Part shown: positions 41,501 to 52,175 of the stretch, in pieces
Layout of the letters: each line of letters begins with the position of its first letter
How positions within the stretch are numbered: the first letter of the stretch is position 1
Assembly: GCF_030867145.1 (NCBI RefSeq)
Contig: NC_134431.1
Coordinates: forward strand, 8,013,089-8,077,088
Reading direction: 5' to 3'
Source of the DNA: Opisthocomus hoazin
Taxonomy: Eukaryota > Chordata > Aves > Opisthocomiformes > Opisthocomidae
DNA length: 64,000 bases
The notes under the pieces: generated by a model
The model's database searches: none
Seen by the model: the letters and a program-made list of their open reading frames with translations, nothing else
What the model was told of the DNA's origin: nothing
Program-made: the position numbers and the translations under genes

Positions 41501-42500
41501 AAAAGCTGCAAATGTCACCGGCCTCTTTCTACTTATTCTAAGTAGTGCCATTTCTGTGAGGGGAGAGGAGGAGACAGAAAGAAAACGTGCAGTATTGGTT
41601 GCAATCTAAGTCTGTATTTTCCCTTTCGCCTGCAAACTTCAAACTGCGAGGATCAGAGCCTGTGGGAAGGTGTATGTGAACAGCAGCACCACCAAACTAG
41701 GTGTACTGGTTGTACTGGGAAGAATTTAATCTGGCCATTTAATCCACACTCATAGGATCTCTCCTGACATTCACAAGAATTATTTCTCCCTCCTCAGTGT
41801 TTTTGTGTCCTAAATCGTCGGTGTTCGAGAGCTAAAGGGCAGAACTGACTGCCTTTCCTGAGCCCTGGGTTTATCCCTGAGCCAGTACAGCCTCTCACCA
41901 GTGCCAATGAAAGCTCTGGTAATTACTTAAGAGCAATTTTTTACTTAGGATTTTTATGCTAGAAGAATTTCTTGTACAAGTGTGTCCGGCCTCTGCAGCT
42001 CATAGCCGTATGCATTCTACAGTTGTCTGTAAAGTCTTCTGCACTAAAACAGATGAAACGTTTTTAATTCAGTTGCTCCAAACCTTTAAAATTGTCTTCA
42101 TTAATACCCACTTAATTCAAATGCTTGGTAACAGCCTAGAAAATCCTTTTATTACAAATGCCATACCTTGCTCCCTTGGTAGATAAGTAACCGATTGGGT
42201 TTTCCCCGAGGTATCCAGGCTCTCTGATAATAAAGCTCTGCAGCAAGACTAACCTGGCACTGCTGCTATCTTGGGGTTAGGAAAAGGGCGAAACAAATCA
42301 GATTCTTTGACTACCACAAGAAAGCAAAACCGAGCACCAGGCATTTTTCCTTTTGTAGGTCATCTTATCAATACATTGCCATTTCAGAGCTGGATACTGA
42401 ATTGGGACATTAAAAATTAACACACAAAAAAATTCCCTGGCGAGAGCAAAGCCAAAAACACGTGTCTTAATTGTTGCTGCCAGAGCACTTCCAGGGAGCG
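32575..42500. other. Gene-free stretch upstream of GHRH and MANBAL
   Basis: Ten kilobases without a supportable coding exon. It must contain the noncoding first exon and promoter of GHRH. Points of note are a TATA-like sequence on the minus strand near 36090-36100, blocks at 35.1-35.9 kb rich in homeodomain-type TAAT words with two palindromes, and two related copies of a short sequence at about 36.32 and 38.81 kb. Open frames such as the one near 38.2-38.7 kb have no similarity I recognise. Confidence 0.5.
35950..36260. promoter_or_regulatory. GHRH: GC-rich patch with minus-strand TATA motif, candidate GHRH promoter
   Basis: A locally CpG-rich patch in an AT-rich region. On the minus strand GGTATAAAAAGAGGAG (about 36105-36090) is a good TATA box, about 3.5 kb upstream of the GHRH signal-peptide exon. 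On the + strand a good donor (CTTG|GTGAGC) lies at about 35970. The assignment to GHRH rests on strand and position only. Confidence 0.3.
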
Positions 42501-42589
42501 GATCAAAACCTCGCGGATAAAGAGAAGCCCGCCAGGACCGAACGACCAGGCTGTTGATGGCAGGGATTAAAACGCTGGCGCTGGTGGAG

Positions 42590-43260
42590 GGGCGAGTACA
42601 CGAACCCTGAGGCGCAAAGGCCCGGGGTGCTTCGCTGCCGGGGTCCCACCGGGGGGTCGGCGCCCGCAGCCGGGACGGGGCCCACGGCAGCGCGGAGCCG
42701 AGCGGCCCCAGGAGCCTTTCGGAGGAGCCCGCCCGGCCCCGCAGGCCCCAGCGCCGCCCGCAGGCCCCAGCGCCGCCCGCAGGCCGCCCTTAGCAACGCG
42801 GCGCCCCGGGCGGTTGCTAGGGGCGGGGCGGAGGGCCACTTCCTGCCGGGCGGGAATCGCTTCCGGAGCGGCGAGGCCTGGCGGGGCGGTGAGCGGGCCG
42901 GGGGCTGCCGGCGGGGCCTGGAGCGGCGCGGGGACCGGCTGTGGAGGTCTCCGCCGGGAGGGGGGCGGCGGGGAGGGGCGGCGGGCTGTGCTCTGGGGAG
43001 GGCGGGAGAGGAGCAGCGCCGGGTGTCCCCGCCGCCGCTGCCCCTCAGCCCCGGGCGCGGCCGCAACGGCCTCTCGGGGGCTGGGTTGGAGCCGTGCCCA
43101 GCGCCCGCGGACCCCCCTGAAGCCCGGGCGAATCGGCCGGGCTCCATCCCAACGCCTGCGAGGCCGTGTCAGAAATTCAGCGCCGGGTGTTTTTGCCTCG
43201 TCCTTCGACGGCAGCTTTCGTGTTGTGCACCGGTGCGCAGTGTTTCCGCCCCACGGGGAA
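42590..43260. promoter_or_regulatory. MANBAL: CpG island and promoter of MANBAL
   Basis: CpG-dense sequence with an inverted pair of RFX-like half sites (TAGCAAC at 42791-42797, GTTGCTA at 42813-42819), a GC box GGGGCGGGGC at about 42820, and ETS-type cores CACTTCCTG and GCTTCCGG downstream. There is no TATA. A 20-bp unit (GCAGGCCCCAGCGCCGCCC) is repeated near 42740-42785. A strong donor at 42889 suggests that the first exon ends here. Confidence 0.7.
42840..42888 (+). other. MANBAL: Probable MANBAL noncoding exon 1 (5' end uncertain)
   Basis: The donor GGCG|GTGAGCGG at 42888/42889 sits just after the cluster of promoter motifs. The 5' edge given is only a guess at the transcription start. 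No ATG is required, as the coding start is two exons later. Confidence 0.45.
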
Positions 43261-43284
43261 GCCAGGCCATGTTGCTGCAGGTGC

Positions 43285-43805
43285 TCCTCTGGCTTTGTGC
43301 TGGGCGCTGGTGAGGCCGCACCTGGATTGCTGTGTTCAGGTCTGGGCCCCTCGTGATGAGAAGAACATGGAGGGTCTGGAGAACAAGTCTGCTGAGCAGC
43401 GGCTGAGGAAACTGGGGCTGTTCAGTCTGGAGAAGAGGAGGCTGAGGGGGGACCTTACAGCTCTCCGCAGCTACCTGAGAGGAGGGTGCAGTGAGGCGGG
43501 TGTTGGTCTCTTCTCCGAACTAACTAGCGACAGGACGAGAGGAAATGGACTCAAGCTGCATCAGGGGAGGTGTAGTTTGGATATTAGGAAAAAATTCTTA
43601 AGGAATGGTCAGGCGTTGGAGCAGGCTGCCCATGGTGGGGGAGGAGCCCCCATCCCTGGAGGTGTTCAGAAAACATGTAGGTGTGGCACTTCAGGACATG
43701 GTTTAGCAGGCGTGGTGGTATTCGGGTGACGGCTGGACTTGATGATCTTAGAGGTCTTTTCGAACCTATGATTCTATGATTATTCTCTATGATTATTCAC
43801 TATGC
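43285..43805 (+). mobile_element. CR1 LINE fragment, forward, about 520 bp
   Basis: Reads GGTGAGGCCGCACCTGGATT, AAGAGGAGGCTGAGGGGGGACC, GCTGCCCATGGTGGGGGAGG and GACTTGATGATCTTAGAGGT, ending in ATTCTATGATT octamers: the 3' part of avian CR1. It is 5'-truncated and lies in the first MANBAL intron, touching the CpG island. Open frames over it are remnants of the element. Confidence 0.94.
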
Positions 43806-45093
43806 TTTGTCCTGTGCTCATTATTTACATAGTGCTAGGTCTTGAAGATGCCAGCTGGGAAACGCAGGACAGCACAAAGACGGGTGTGAGCCTGTCGTAG
43901 TTCTGTCAGCTGGCTGCTGTCTGGCCCTGGCCCTGCAAGCACACGGCTGTTTAGTGTAGGGCCTGATCCTGCGCCAGGGAGACCCCTGCGTCGGCTTCCA
44001 GAGGTGTCGCTGAGCAAACGCTGGAGCCTGCAGCTCTGTGCGGCCCCTCACTGCTGCTGTGGCACGGCGCTGGCTTTGCTGCAGGACCAAGACCTTGTGT
44101 GGCAGGATAGCTAGCTGTAAAACCCTGACAGAGGCAAGACTGAATGTTTTTAAACAGATGGATAGTCAAAGTCAATTCCTGTAGCGCAGCGCAACTGTTT
44201 GTGACCTGTTTCTGCTCTTACATTCCAGTGAGACAGCCAGGCTTGTGGGGAGAGGTGATAGCTGCTGTTAGACCAAATGAGTGAGCTGGAGGTGTGGGGG
44301 GCGAAGCTTCCTCTCAGGATCTGAAAGAGCAGTACTGATCTTTAAATGCAATTTAAGAACAATTACTGTAAGTGTAGCTGTGTTAATAGGTGAGGCAGTC
44401 TGAGGAAAAAGGTGGTTGATACGTGTGGAGAAGAAGAGATGTAGCCAAGGAAGAGGTGGTGAAACTGTTAGCTGCTCAGGAACAGGGAGGAAGACTCCAT
44501 TATCATCCAGGGCCCTGCTGGATTAGCTGCGAGGCAGAGTGTGAGGAGGTAGTGCTCTGGGGGAGAAAACTCACTTTGCAAGTCTTGCCTTCAGTGCAGA
44601 AGGCACCGTGCCCTGGCTCCTCCACGTTCAACTTTGGCCTGTTCATTTGTGTCAGGTTTAGTCTCTGTGCAGGTTTCAGCTTTTTGTTAATCATAGGAGT
44701 TTTTTTTTAAACAGGGAAGGATTTTGCTAATATCGGTTCAGCTCCACTGACAGGAGGAAAACTGATGGTGCGAATGGGGGTTGCCTGCTGTGGCTACTGT
44801 GCAAGCAAGGACGCTCTGCCATGAGTAGCTGGAGCATGATGTCAGGTTTTCTCTGAGCATATTTCATGGGGTAGTGCTTAAAATGGTGGTGGCAGCTGCT
44901 AGCAGCCTGTGTGAGAGCTCTTGATGCTGCTCATGTCACCTGGGATTTGTTAGAAAATTACTAATACCCTCAAGGGAGGTGAAATAGAAAAGGGCAAAGG
45001 AGCAGAGACTTGTGGAAGATGAGGGTGGGGATTTTTTTTGTTTTCATTGTATCAGTTCCCTTTTCTGATTCATTCTTGTGTGTTGTGTTTCAG

Positions 45094-45142
45094 GTGTATG
45101 AATCAGGATTACCAGTGGGAGCTTATCCTGAGGAAACTCCAG
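45094..45142 (+). other. MANBAL: Probable MANBAL noncoding exon 2 with upstream ORF
   Basis: A 49-base segment between TGTTGTGTTTCAG and CCAG|GTGAGG. It contains an ATG at 45098 that opens MNQDYQWELILRKLQ; spliced to the next exon (from 46899) the very next codon is TAA. It would therefore form a 15-codon uORF ending 42 bases before the main ATG. The exon status is inferred from splice sites. Confidence 0.5.
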
Positions 45143-45514
45143 GTGAGGAATGAAGCAACTTCCCTTCCTGCTCTGAGGAAGGGGGTGGGCGAGAATAACA
45201 TTTTCAAAAGCGATCCCAATAAACAAAGTTGAGATAAAATGCAACACGGGGGTGAAGTTTCCCGTGATTCTGTTTCTTGCTTGGGAACTGCTGCCTTAGT
45301 GGAGTGGGGGAGAGGGCATTTTAAGAGTTAAAAGCAGTTAGGGGTGAGCCACATCTGTGCATGCTTTGTTGACACCGTTGTGTGTCTGGTGCAGCCTTTG
45401 GGTCTCCACTGGGACTTGCTGAGCCTCAGTGGCCCCGTGCATATTCCAGTTTCACGTACAGCTCCCGTGCAGCCCTCGCTTATTGAATGTGAATCAGAAA
45501 TTGAAAAATTTTCT

Positions 45515-45790
45515 TTCACCGAAATACAGACGTGGAAGGGACCATGAGAGGTCACCTGTTCTTATCTCCTGATTGAAAGGCACCCCATCCCAGGCGAGTG
45601 CTTATCTGATCTGCTATTCCGAATCACCAGTAACAGGGATTCTGCAGTCTCTGTATTCCAGTGGCTGGCAGTCCGTGCAGCTGGGAATTTTTTCCTGTCT
45701 TTTAAAATTCAAAATAATATCCTGTACTTCAGCTGAATTGAAGTAATTATTTCTTGTAATTTATATACCACTCCTTTTAGTATGTCCCCA
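45515..45790 (-). mobile_element. Old, decayed CR1-type LINE fragment, reverse
   Basis: GAAATACAGACGTGGAAGGG, CCATGAGAGGTCACCTGTTC and a later TTTTTCCTGTCTTTTAAAATTC match the pattern of an inverted CR1 3' region but with many changes and no octamer tail. Boundaries are approximate. It lies in MANBAL intron 2. Confidence 0.55.
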
Positions 45791-46294
45791 ACTGACATTT
45801 GCCTCTTGTGCAACGGCATTGAGTTGCTGATTGATTCTCAGATTTATCAGCTATAACTTTACTCAAATTATACTCTTAAGTTTACCATCTTGCTGAACTG
45901 GGTCACATCTGCAGATTGCAGAAATCTCCTCCTAGGCTGAGAAATACACAGCCTGCTTTGGAGATAATTTCTAGGAGGCACATTAATACCATTCAACTGA
46001 AACATGCATGCAGCACAGTGAATCAGGCTTTAGTAGTACAGAGAATTGTAAGTATCAGTAAGTAGTGCTTATTCAATAAGTACACACCAGGATCGTACAG
46101 GTCAGGAAAACTGAGTAAGATGGTAATCACAACTGAGTTCTGGTGGCATCCCAGACTAATTGCATTTCCCTTTTGGGATTTTCTGTGGCATACTCCGGCA
46201 ATTGTGGGAGGAGAGTTCTCCGTTATTGTAGAAAGCCATTAGTCATTCATAGAATGAAGTGACAGCTCCATTAGCAAAAGATAAAGGAAGGAAG

Positions 46295-46392
46295 AAAGCA
46301 TAGCCTTGTGGCTGAGAAACTGGCTTGGGACCCAGGAGATCAATTTTTAACTGTGCCACAAACTACCTGTGTGACTGTCGCAAGGTATATAG
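46295..46392 (+). mobile_element. MIR-like SINE remnant
   Basis: Reads GTGGCTGAGAAACTGG, GGACCCAGGAGATCAA, then CTGTGCCACAAACTACCTGT and GTGACTGTCGCAAG, which parallels the MIR core (..CTCTGCCACTTACTAGCTGTGTGACCTTGGGCAAG). Heavily diverged. It lies about 550 bp upstream of the MANBAL coding start. Confidence 0.6.
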
Positions 46393-46898
46393 GGCTTGGT
46401 GTAACCGGCCACTAAAGCCGTGCTTAACTTTAAACATGTAACTCATTCCTCTGTCTTCAGCAGATCTGCCTGCTGTGTGGTTTATTTAAGTAGTAGTTGG
46501 TTTTGTACACTACCTAAAGCAATGAGGCTGTGACCACATGTACAATGTAAGTGAAAATGAATAAGAGTCATCTTGCATGCATGATCGACTTCAGGGAGAA
46601 GTATATTCTTGCTTATTAAGCTTTTCCCTTATTGTTTCATGAATACTGTTCATATTTCCCTTGTCTTCCCCTCACCTGCAAATGGACTAGTGCTAGCATT
46701 TGAGGAGTGTTTTTGTGGGCAGGTGGCAGAAGACAAGCATCCAAATAAAATGCAGCTTTCATTCTCTTTGTTATTGGATATGTAGGTCAAGGGCGTGTTC
46801 AAAAAACCTGCATGCGGTAGGCTGTCATTTTTTGATAATGGGCAGTGGATACCAGAAAGCATGATGCAAATAATTGCTCTTTTTCCCCCTGCTTGTAG

Positions 46899-47093
46899 TA
46901 ACCAGTCTTCTTGAGAGCGTTAGAGGAGAAGGGTGCACTCACGATGGCTGCCGAGTTGGATTTCTCCCCACCTGAGATCCCTGAGCCCACATTCCTGGAG
47001 AATGTGCTACGCTACGGACTCTTCTTTGGAGCCATTTTCCAGCTAATCTGTGTGCTAGCCATAATCCTGCCAGTTTCAAAGTCCCATAAGACA
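46899..47093 (+). CDS. MANBAL: MANBAL exon with start codon and membrane helix
   Basis: Acceptor CCCCTGCTTGTAG at 46886-46898; 45 bases of 5' UTR, then ATG at 46944. The coding part (46944-47093) is 50 codons ending SKSHKT, then GTAAGT. The first bases of the exon, TAA, close the uORF from the previous exon. Confidence 0.9.
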
Positions 47094-49782
47094 GTAAGTA
47101 GTGCTCTTTAATATCGATATAGACGGGCAGAGTCAGAGAAAATAGGATGGGAGGGAGCTTTGAGTAGCTAATGGAGACACAGTGGTCTGCCCCTGGGATT
47201 GATGACAGTTTCATTGTTCATTCTCTTTCCTTCCTTCTGACTTTCCAGCTTTTGTTTTGTGATTTACCTCCAGATTAGAAAGTCAGGAATGAATACCTGA
47301 GCCAGGGTCTCTCTGAATATCTGTCAAAAAAGTGACCAGCATCACTGGCAAGGTGTGCTAAATGTACGTGCTGTTCCTGACTGCACACGAGAAGGCTTTA
47401 GTCCCAACCCCGTGTTGCCATCCTGCTGCTGATTTGCTGTGTTGACTGCCAGGCAAGGCGTCCCCTTTGCAGGACCTGCCTTTCAGGAAACTAGCCTTGG
47501 CTCTGGTTTGTGTGCGATTTTTTGGAAACAAGGTACAGGTGAAATTGTAGTATATTCTAACAGGAGGAAGGCAGTTTTCAGTACTGACACCTAGTCCTGT
47601 GCCAGCAAGTGGAGGGTCCTTTGATGCATTAGTACAGGAGCAGGTTGAAGTGAAAGGCAGAGGTGAGCTACAGGACTTGGATTCCTCTAGGCTGGGCCAC
47701 AGTGGGATGACCCGGGTCTGCCTGGCTTTTCTGATAAAAGAGCTCCACCTGCTTGGTCATGCCAGTGATGCTGAGGACAGATATTTCAGTGTTGGTGATC
47801 AGGCTGTGGGTCTGGTGGTTTGATACAGATTTTGTCTATGGTTATTTTCAGTAACAACTCGGCGTGGGAAGCTTTGTTTTCAGGCTATCTTTATTGCCAC
47901 GTTTGCTCCCTCTTGTGCAGAGGAAGCATGGAAATTTTCAGCCTGCCTGGGGAAGGGAATGCCTGAGGGTGGGGTACAGTGTGAAGGATACGGTTCATGA
48001 CCCAGCTCTTTCACCTTTAACTGTCAGCGTGATGTGAGGTTGCGCTGATGTACTGGATTAGCGGCGCTGCCCCGGCATGGGTGCTCCCTCCTGCTCGTCC
48101 TGCCGCAGGAGCTGCAGCTTCCAGCAGGGAGATGAAGCAGGCGGCTGCTGGTCACGATGCAGTGGCACTGCAAGTCTTGCACCGTTATTCTGCAGCCACC
48201 AGCGCCCATCTGCCACAGTCCATGGTTTCCCCTGATAAATTTTTGAGAAATACTGAGTAGCCTGATTCTTGAAAGCTGAAAAGAGTGAGAGCTTTAGTTT
48301 GAAGTGGGAAACTGAAGACCAGGCACCCAATTAAAACAATAAAGCTCAAGGACCTGTTACTGTTTAAGCTTGCAAGCATGCTTTGGTGTTTGCATGCTCT
48401 ACTTTTTATTTTCTCCATATGTGTACTGTCCTCTTGATTTACTGTCCATATGACTAATTTACAAGACTGTAAACGCTAGAGGCTACCCCTCCAGATCTTG
48501 GGAATGATGTTTGAGTCTGGGTAGGATACTGAGGAGCTTCTCTGTCTTGGAGGTTTCAGGCTTTGAAGTCTACCTTGGTTTGAACATTAGAAGGCAGCAG
48601 TGTTCACTTTACGGCGGCAGCACGCTGCATCCCTGAGCAATAACTGCCTGTTGCTCCATTTCTCCAGAGCCTGCCAGCTCCCCATGCGCCGATTGCAGCC
48701 TTTGGAGCGCCAGCCAGGCCTCCTTCCTTGGAAAGCCACACAAATGTAACTGTGTAATAGCCCAGTAACTGGAGAGACGGTTGAACCAAGCTCTTTGATG
48801 AAAAGGATACTGTCAGATGCTCGCCTCCCCCTCCATTATCTGGAGCGCTGTCTTGGAAGCTTGAAACTAGCACGTCTTGCTCAGCCGTTTTTGTGTGTCC
48901 TTTTCCAGTTGGCACGCTCTGACTGATAGAAACCAAGACGCTAAAGCAATATTTATACCCAAATGCATTTAATGAAAGGAGGCAATCTGCATGTGTGCGC
49001 TTTCTCAGATGAGACTGGCGCTGTTCCCTTGTGTTTTTACAAGATAACTAGACTTTATTTCCCATGGCTGAAATCTTATCTGTCATCTCCCCTGAAGGAA
49101 CCAAGCAGTGTATCTAAGCATTGCTTGTTAGTCCAGGTGAAGAAAGCTTTGCCTGCAATTCCCTCCCTGGATTCTGGGCTTGCTTTAGAGGCTCTGAACT
49201 TTAGATTCTTACTACTGTTTAGGGGAATATTTTTTGTCTCGCACATGATAATGATTAACATTTGACAAAAATACCTACTGAATGTTTCCATGCACACTAG
49301 TGATTATATGGTATCTTCTCCTTTTCCTAATATGAATAGTTTTCATTAAGTGTTGATTTTCTCCTTGCCTTTAAAGCTCATTTTGTTTTTCTTCTCCAAA
49401 GCCTGTTTTAGACACTTAAGCTTTTAACAGCTTCTCTGGTAACAAGCTGTTTCTGTGCATAAACTCACACTCATCATAAAGCACATGCGGAAGAAGCAGA
49501 GATGGTGCTGCTCGAGTCTCATTAAATGTGAACTCAGTTTGACATAGCTGTGTTCCAACAGAGATACCCAGCACTTGTTTCCTTTTGCTTATACTCAGAT
49601 TCTCAGAGTGAGCTGTCAGCAAATTGTGAAGGATAAACAAAAGTTACTGACCGTTTCTTAATTGATTCTTGTAGGACTCGGACAGTTTTGAGCCTAAGAG
49701 TTCAGAGACAGTGAAGAAGCCAAAGGCAACTGCTCCACAGATAAGCAAGAAACCCAAGAAGGAAACCAAAAAGAAACGATAA
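46944..49782 (+). CDS. MANBAL: MANBAL, mannosidase beta A-like small membrane protein; whole coding span
   Basis: Two coding exons, 46944-47093 and 49675-49782, join in phase 0 to give 85 residues, the same length as human MANBAL. The N-terminus [20 protein letters not shown] is followed by one membrane helix at about residues 25-44 ([20 protein letters not shown]). A short linker comes next, then a Lys-rich C-terminal tail ending KKETKKKR. Human begins [20 protein letters not shown], so the ATG at 46944 is right. The basic tail after a single helix suggests an ER or endomembrane protein with a cytosolic C-terminus; this is inference, and the molecular function is not known to me. Despite its name, the protein has no mannosidase domain. 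Confidence 0.96.
47094..49674. other. MANBAL: MANBAL intron 3
   Basis: About 2.6 kb, no additional gene or clear repeat recognised. Confidence 0.55.
49675..49782 (+). CDS. MANBAL: MANBAL last coding exon
   Basis: After TTCTTGTAG it encodes [35 protein letters not shown] and TAA. Compared with human EPSEPRSAEVTRKPKA the first residues differ and the Lys-rich end is identical. Confidence 0.95.
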   Translation, partial: DSDSFEPKSSETVKKPKATAPQISKKPKKETKKKR

Positions 49783-52175
49783 AGGCATGACCAATGAGCC
49801 TCAAAAGACAATATAATCACCTGTAATCACGCTTCCTCAGAGACAACATTGAAGGCAACTAACTACATTAAATGGTTTTCTGGCATTGCCATGCTTTACC
49901 TTTCAGGGACAAGGGAGAAGGAACTTGTAAGAGTGGAAGGCGTGGGGTTCTGCTGTAGATTTCTTACAAGCAAAGAGGACTTCACATGTCTAGAACTGCA
50001 TTTGACATGATTAGTGTGTCGGTCACCGTTAAAGTGATTTCTGTCATTTCTGATGGGTAGAGAGGCCTGTTGTCCTAGCTCCTCCATGCTGGTTGGGATT
50101 ACTAGTAAAGTCCCTCCGGAGGGTGGAGCATGGGTTTGCTACTTTGGATACCGGTTTGTGTTGTATTTTTTGAAGGCAGAGGGATCAAATGGATCAAGGA
50201 TACCACACTACACAGCTTTGTATTCATCTCTGTTGTCATCTAGTCTGAAATACATAGCTGCATTTTATGGCTTAATAATAATGTCTTTGTCATATTCTTT
50301 AATTCTTTAGGTAATAACTCATCAGATTCCAGACTGCTGTAGATGAAAGGTTTCATTTCCCCAGCGTCGCTGCCTCTTTCTTGTTCCCCACCCATGCACC
50401 TCTCCTTTCTATTCCCACCGTTGCAAGCAGGTACATTTCGGGGAATTGAGGCCGCGGTGGGGACTGCGATGACTACAAGCATTGGGGAACAATTTGATTC
50501 TGGAAGGTGTGGAATTTAATGCCTGTGCCAATGGAGTGTTCACGGGAACTTGGGAAGACCAGGTACTGCGTGCTCGAGAAAAGTGGCTCTGAGGCAGGAA
50601 TCTCGGAGTGCCGCATTGGTCGCGTCGCAAACATCACTGTGTGGTGTTGTTGATAAACCCTGCTGTCAGCTAGCTGAGTCCTAACTGTGTGCTCCACTTC
50701 AGCACAGCTGGGGTGCGTCGCGTTTGCAGACTCCCTCCCGGCCCTACCTGCTACAGCCTGCTGCATCTCCTCTTGTTGAATTCTTCCTGAAGTTATATAT
50801 GATCTCGGCCCGAGGACATGTGGTATTTTAAGATCCAAGGGGTGGCAGGCTGGCTGTGTATCATGACTGTATGGCAAGAGACACATACACTATGTTCCTT
50901 CAGGCTCTGGCTCTCCAGGCCCAGGGACAATCTAGTATTAGATTTAAATATGGCTAGACAGGACTGGAAAGAGATAGGTGGTGATGTAGCCACAGAGTCT
51001 CTGTAGGGCAGCTCGAGCTTCCTGCTGCCAGCTCACATCTTGGTTTGTTTGATCACGAATGAGTCAATGGGAGGAGAACTGGCTCTTTTAGGCGCACCCA
51101 GGGTTCAGAGTGGCTTTGAAGGAAAGGGTTCTCTCTGGCAGGGCTGCAAGTCTGCGATCCTTTTTGCATTCAGAGACTCCCGTCCTCAATTCCCAGTCCT
51201 TGTCAGCCTGGATATCATTGCTGTGTTGTACTGTGTGTTCTCTAAGAGGAGTTGAACACCACGGTTACAGGAACAGTCGGTGTTGGGAATGGCCACGTTC
51301 TCTGCTCACTGTTGTTTTTGGTGGGTGAGACAGATGGATCCCAGTACCAGTCTGATTTGAACCTCTCGCTGCTTCCCTGCTCCAGGCTCTCTGCTTCTCT
51401 TAACCAGCATGCTGACGCTGAGTTGCAGTGCTTACAATCCAGCTTAGAGCTCTGCTTTCATTTCAGCTTTTTCTTTTTCTTTTTTTTTTTTTTTTGAGCT
51501 GCATAAAGGCAATACTAGGAGGACAGAACAAAGCATTGGAGACACAAGCGCTCTAAAGTTGCGTTGAGTTCTCAATACAAAGAAACATTACAAAAATTTC
51601 CCAGACAAATAGCAAAGAACAATACTGTGCTACGAGTTTCCATTACCGAGCTGTGTTCCTGTCTATGGTCTGCAGGTTGCGTTGCCAGTGCCTTGGGTAG
51701 GTACTGCAGATCACTTCTTCCATCTTAATAAATGAGGACGGTGGTTGCTTTACCCAAGAGCTCTGGCTTTCCGCAAGTTACCTAAAGCGGGGTTTAATGC
51801 TTTAACGGAATTGTAACTATTGAAAGAGTAGCACACACGTTACCCGAAATACAGAAGCGCTTCTACAGCTAAGAACCAGTTAGCAATGAGCACTGTGTGG
51901 TTGCTACCTGGAATGGCAGGCTACTACATCAACATCTGCAACTAGCTATTTGCAGGCTGGCTTACTCATTGCTAAGTAGAAATTATGGATATGGGGGTTG
52001 GTTTTTGTTGGGGGGAAGAGGGATTAAGATCAATTTCCCAGTCTGTTCCAAACAGCTTTATATCTATTTGAATGCTCGTTAGCTGAACTTATAGTATGTT
52101 TTTAGAGATTACCAGCATCCTATGTATTTTAGTTTCTCTTGAAATGTGTAATAAATACAAGTTGTGTTGTATCTT
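49783..52175 (+). other. MANBAL: Probable MANBAL 3' UTR
   Basis: No further exon is apparent. AATAAA at 52150-52155 is followed by a G/T-rich stretch (GTTGTGTTGTATC), a good cleavage site. A second AATAAA lies at 52478-52483. ATTAAA near 49867 could give a much shorter transcript. A T-rich tract (up to 16 T in a row) lies at 51470-51496. The choice of end is inferred. Confidence 0.5.

Noticed and set aside
42503-43147. Open frame of 214 codons on the minus strand
   Set aside because: GC-driven frame over the MANBAL CpG island, Pro/Arg/Ala-rich.
43166-43729. Open frame of 187 codons on the plus strand
   Set aside because: It is a remnant frame running over the CR1 fragment, not a host gene.
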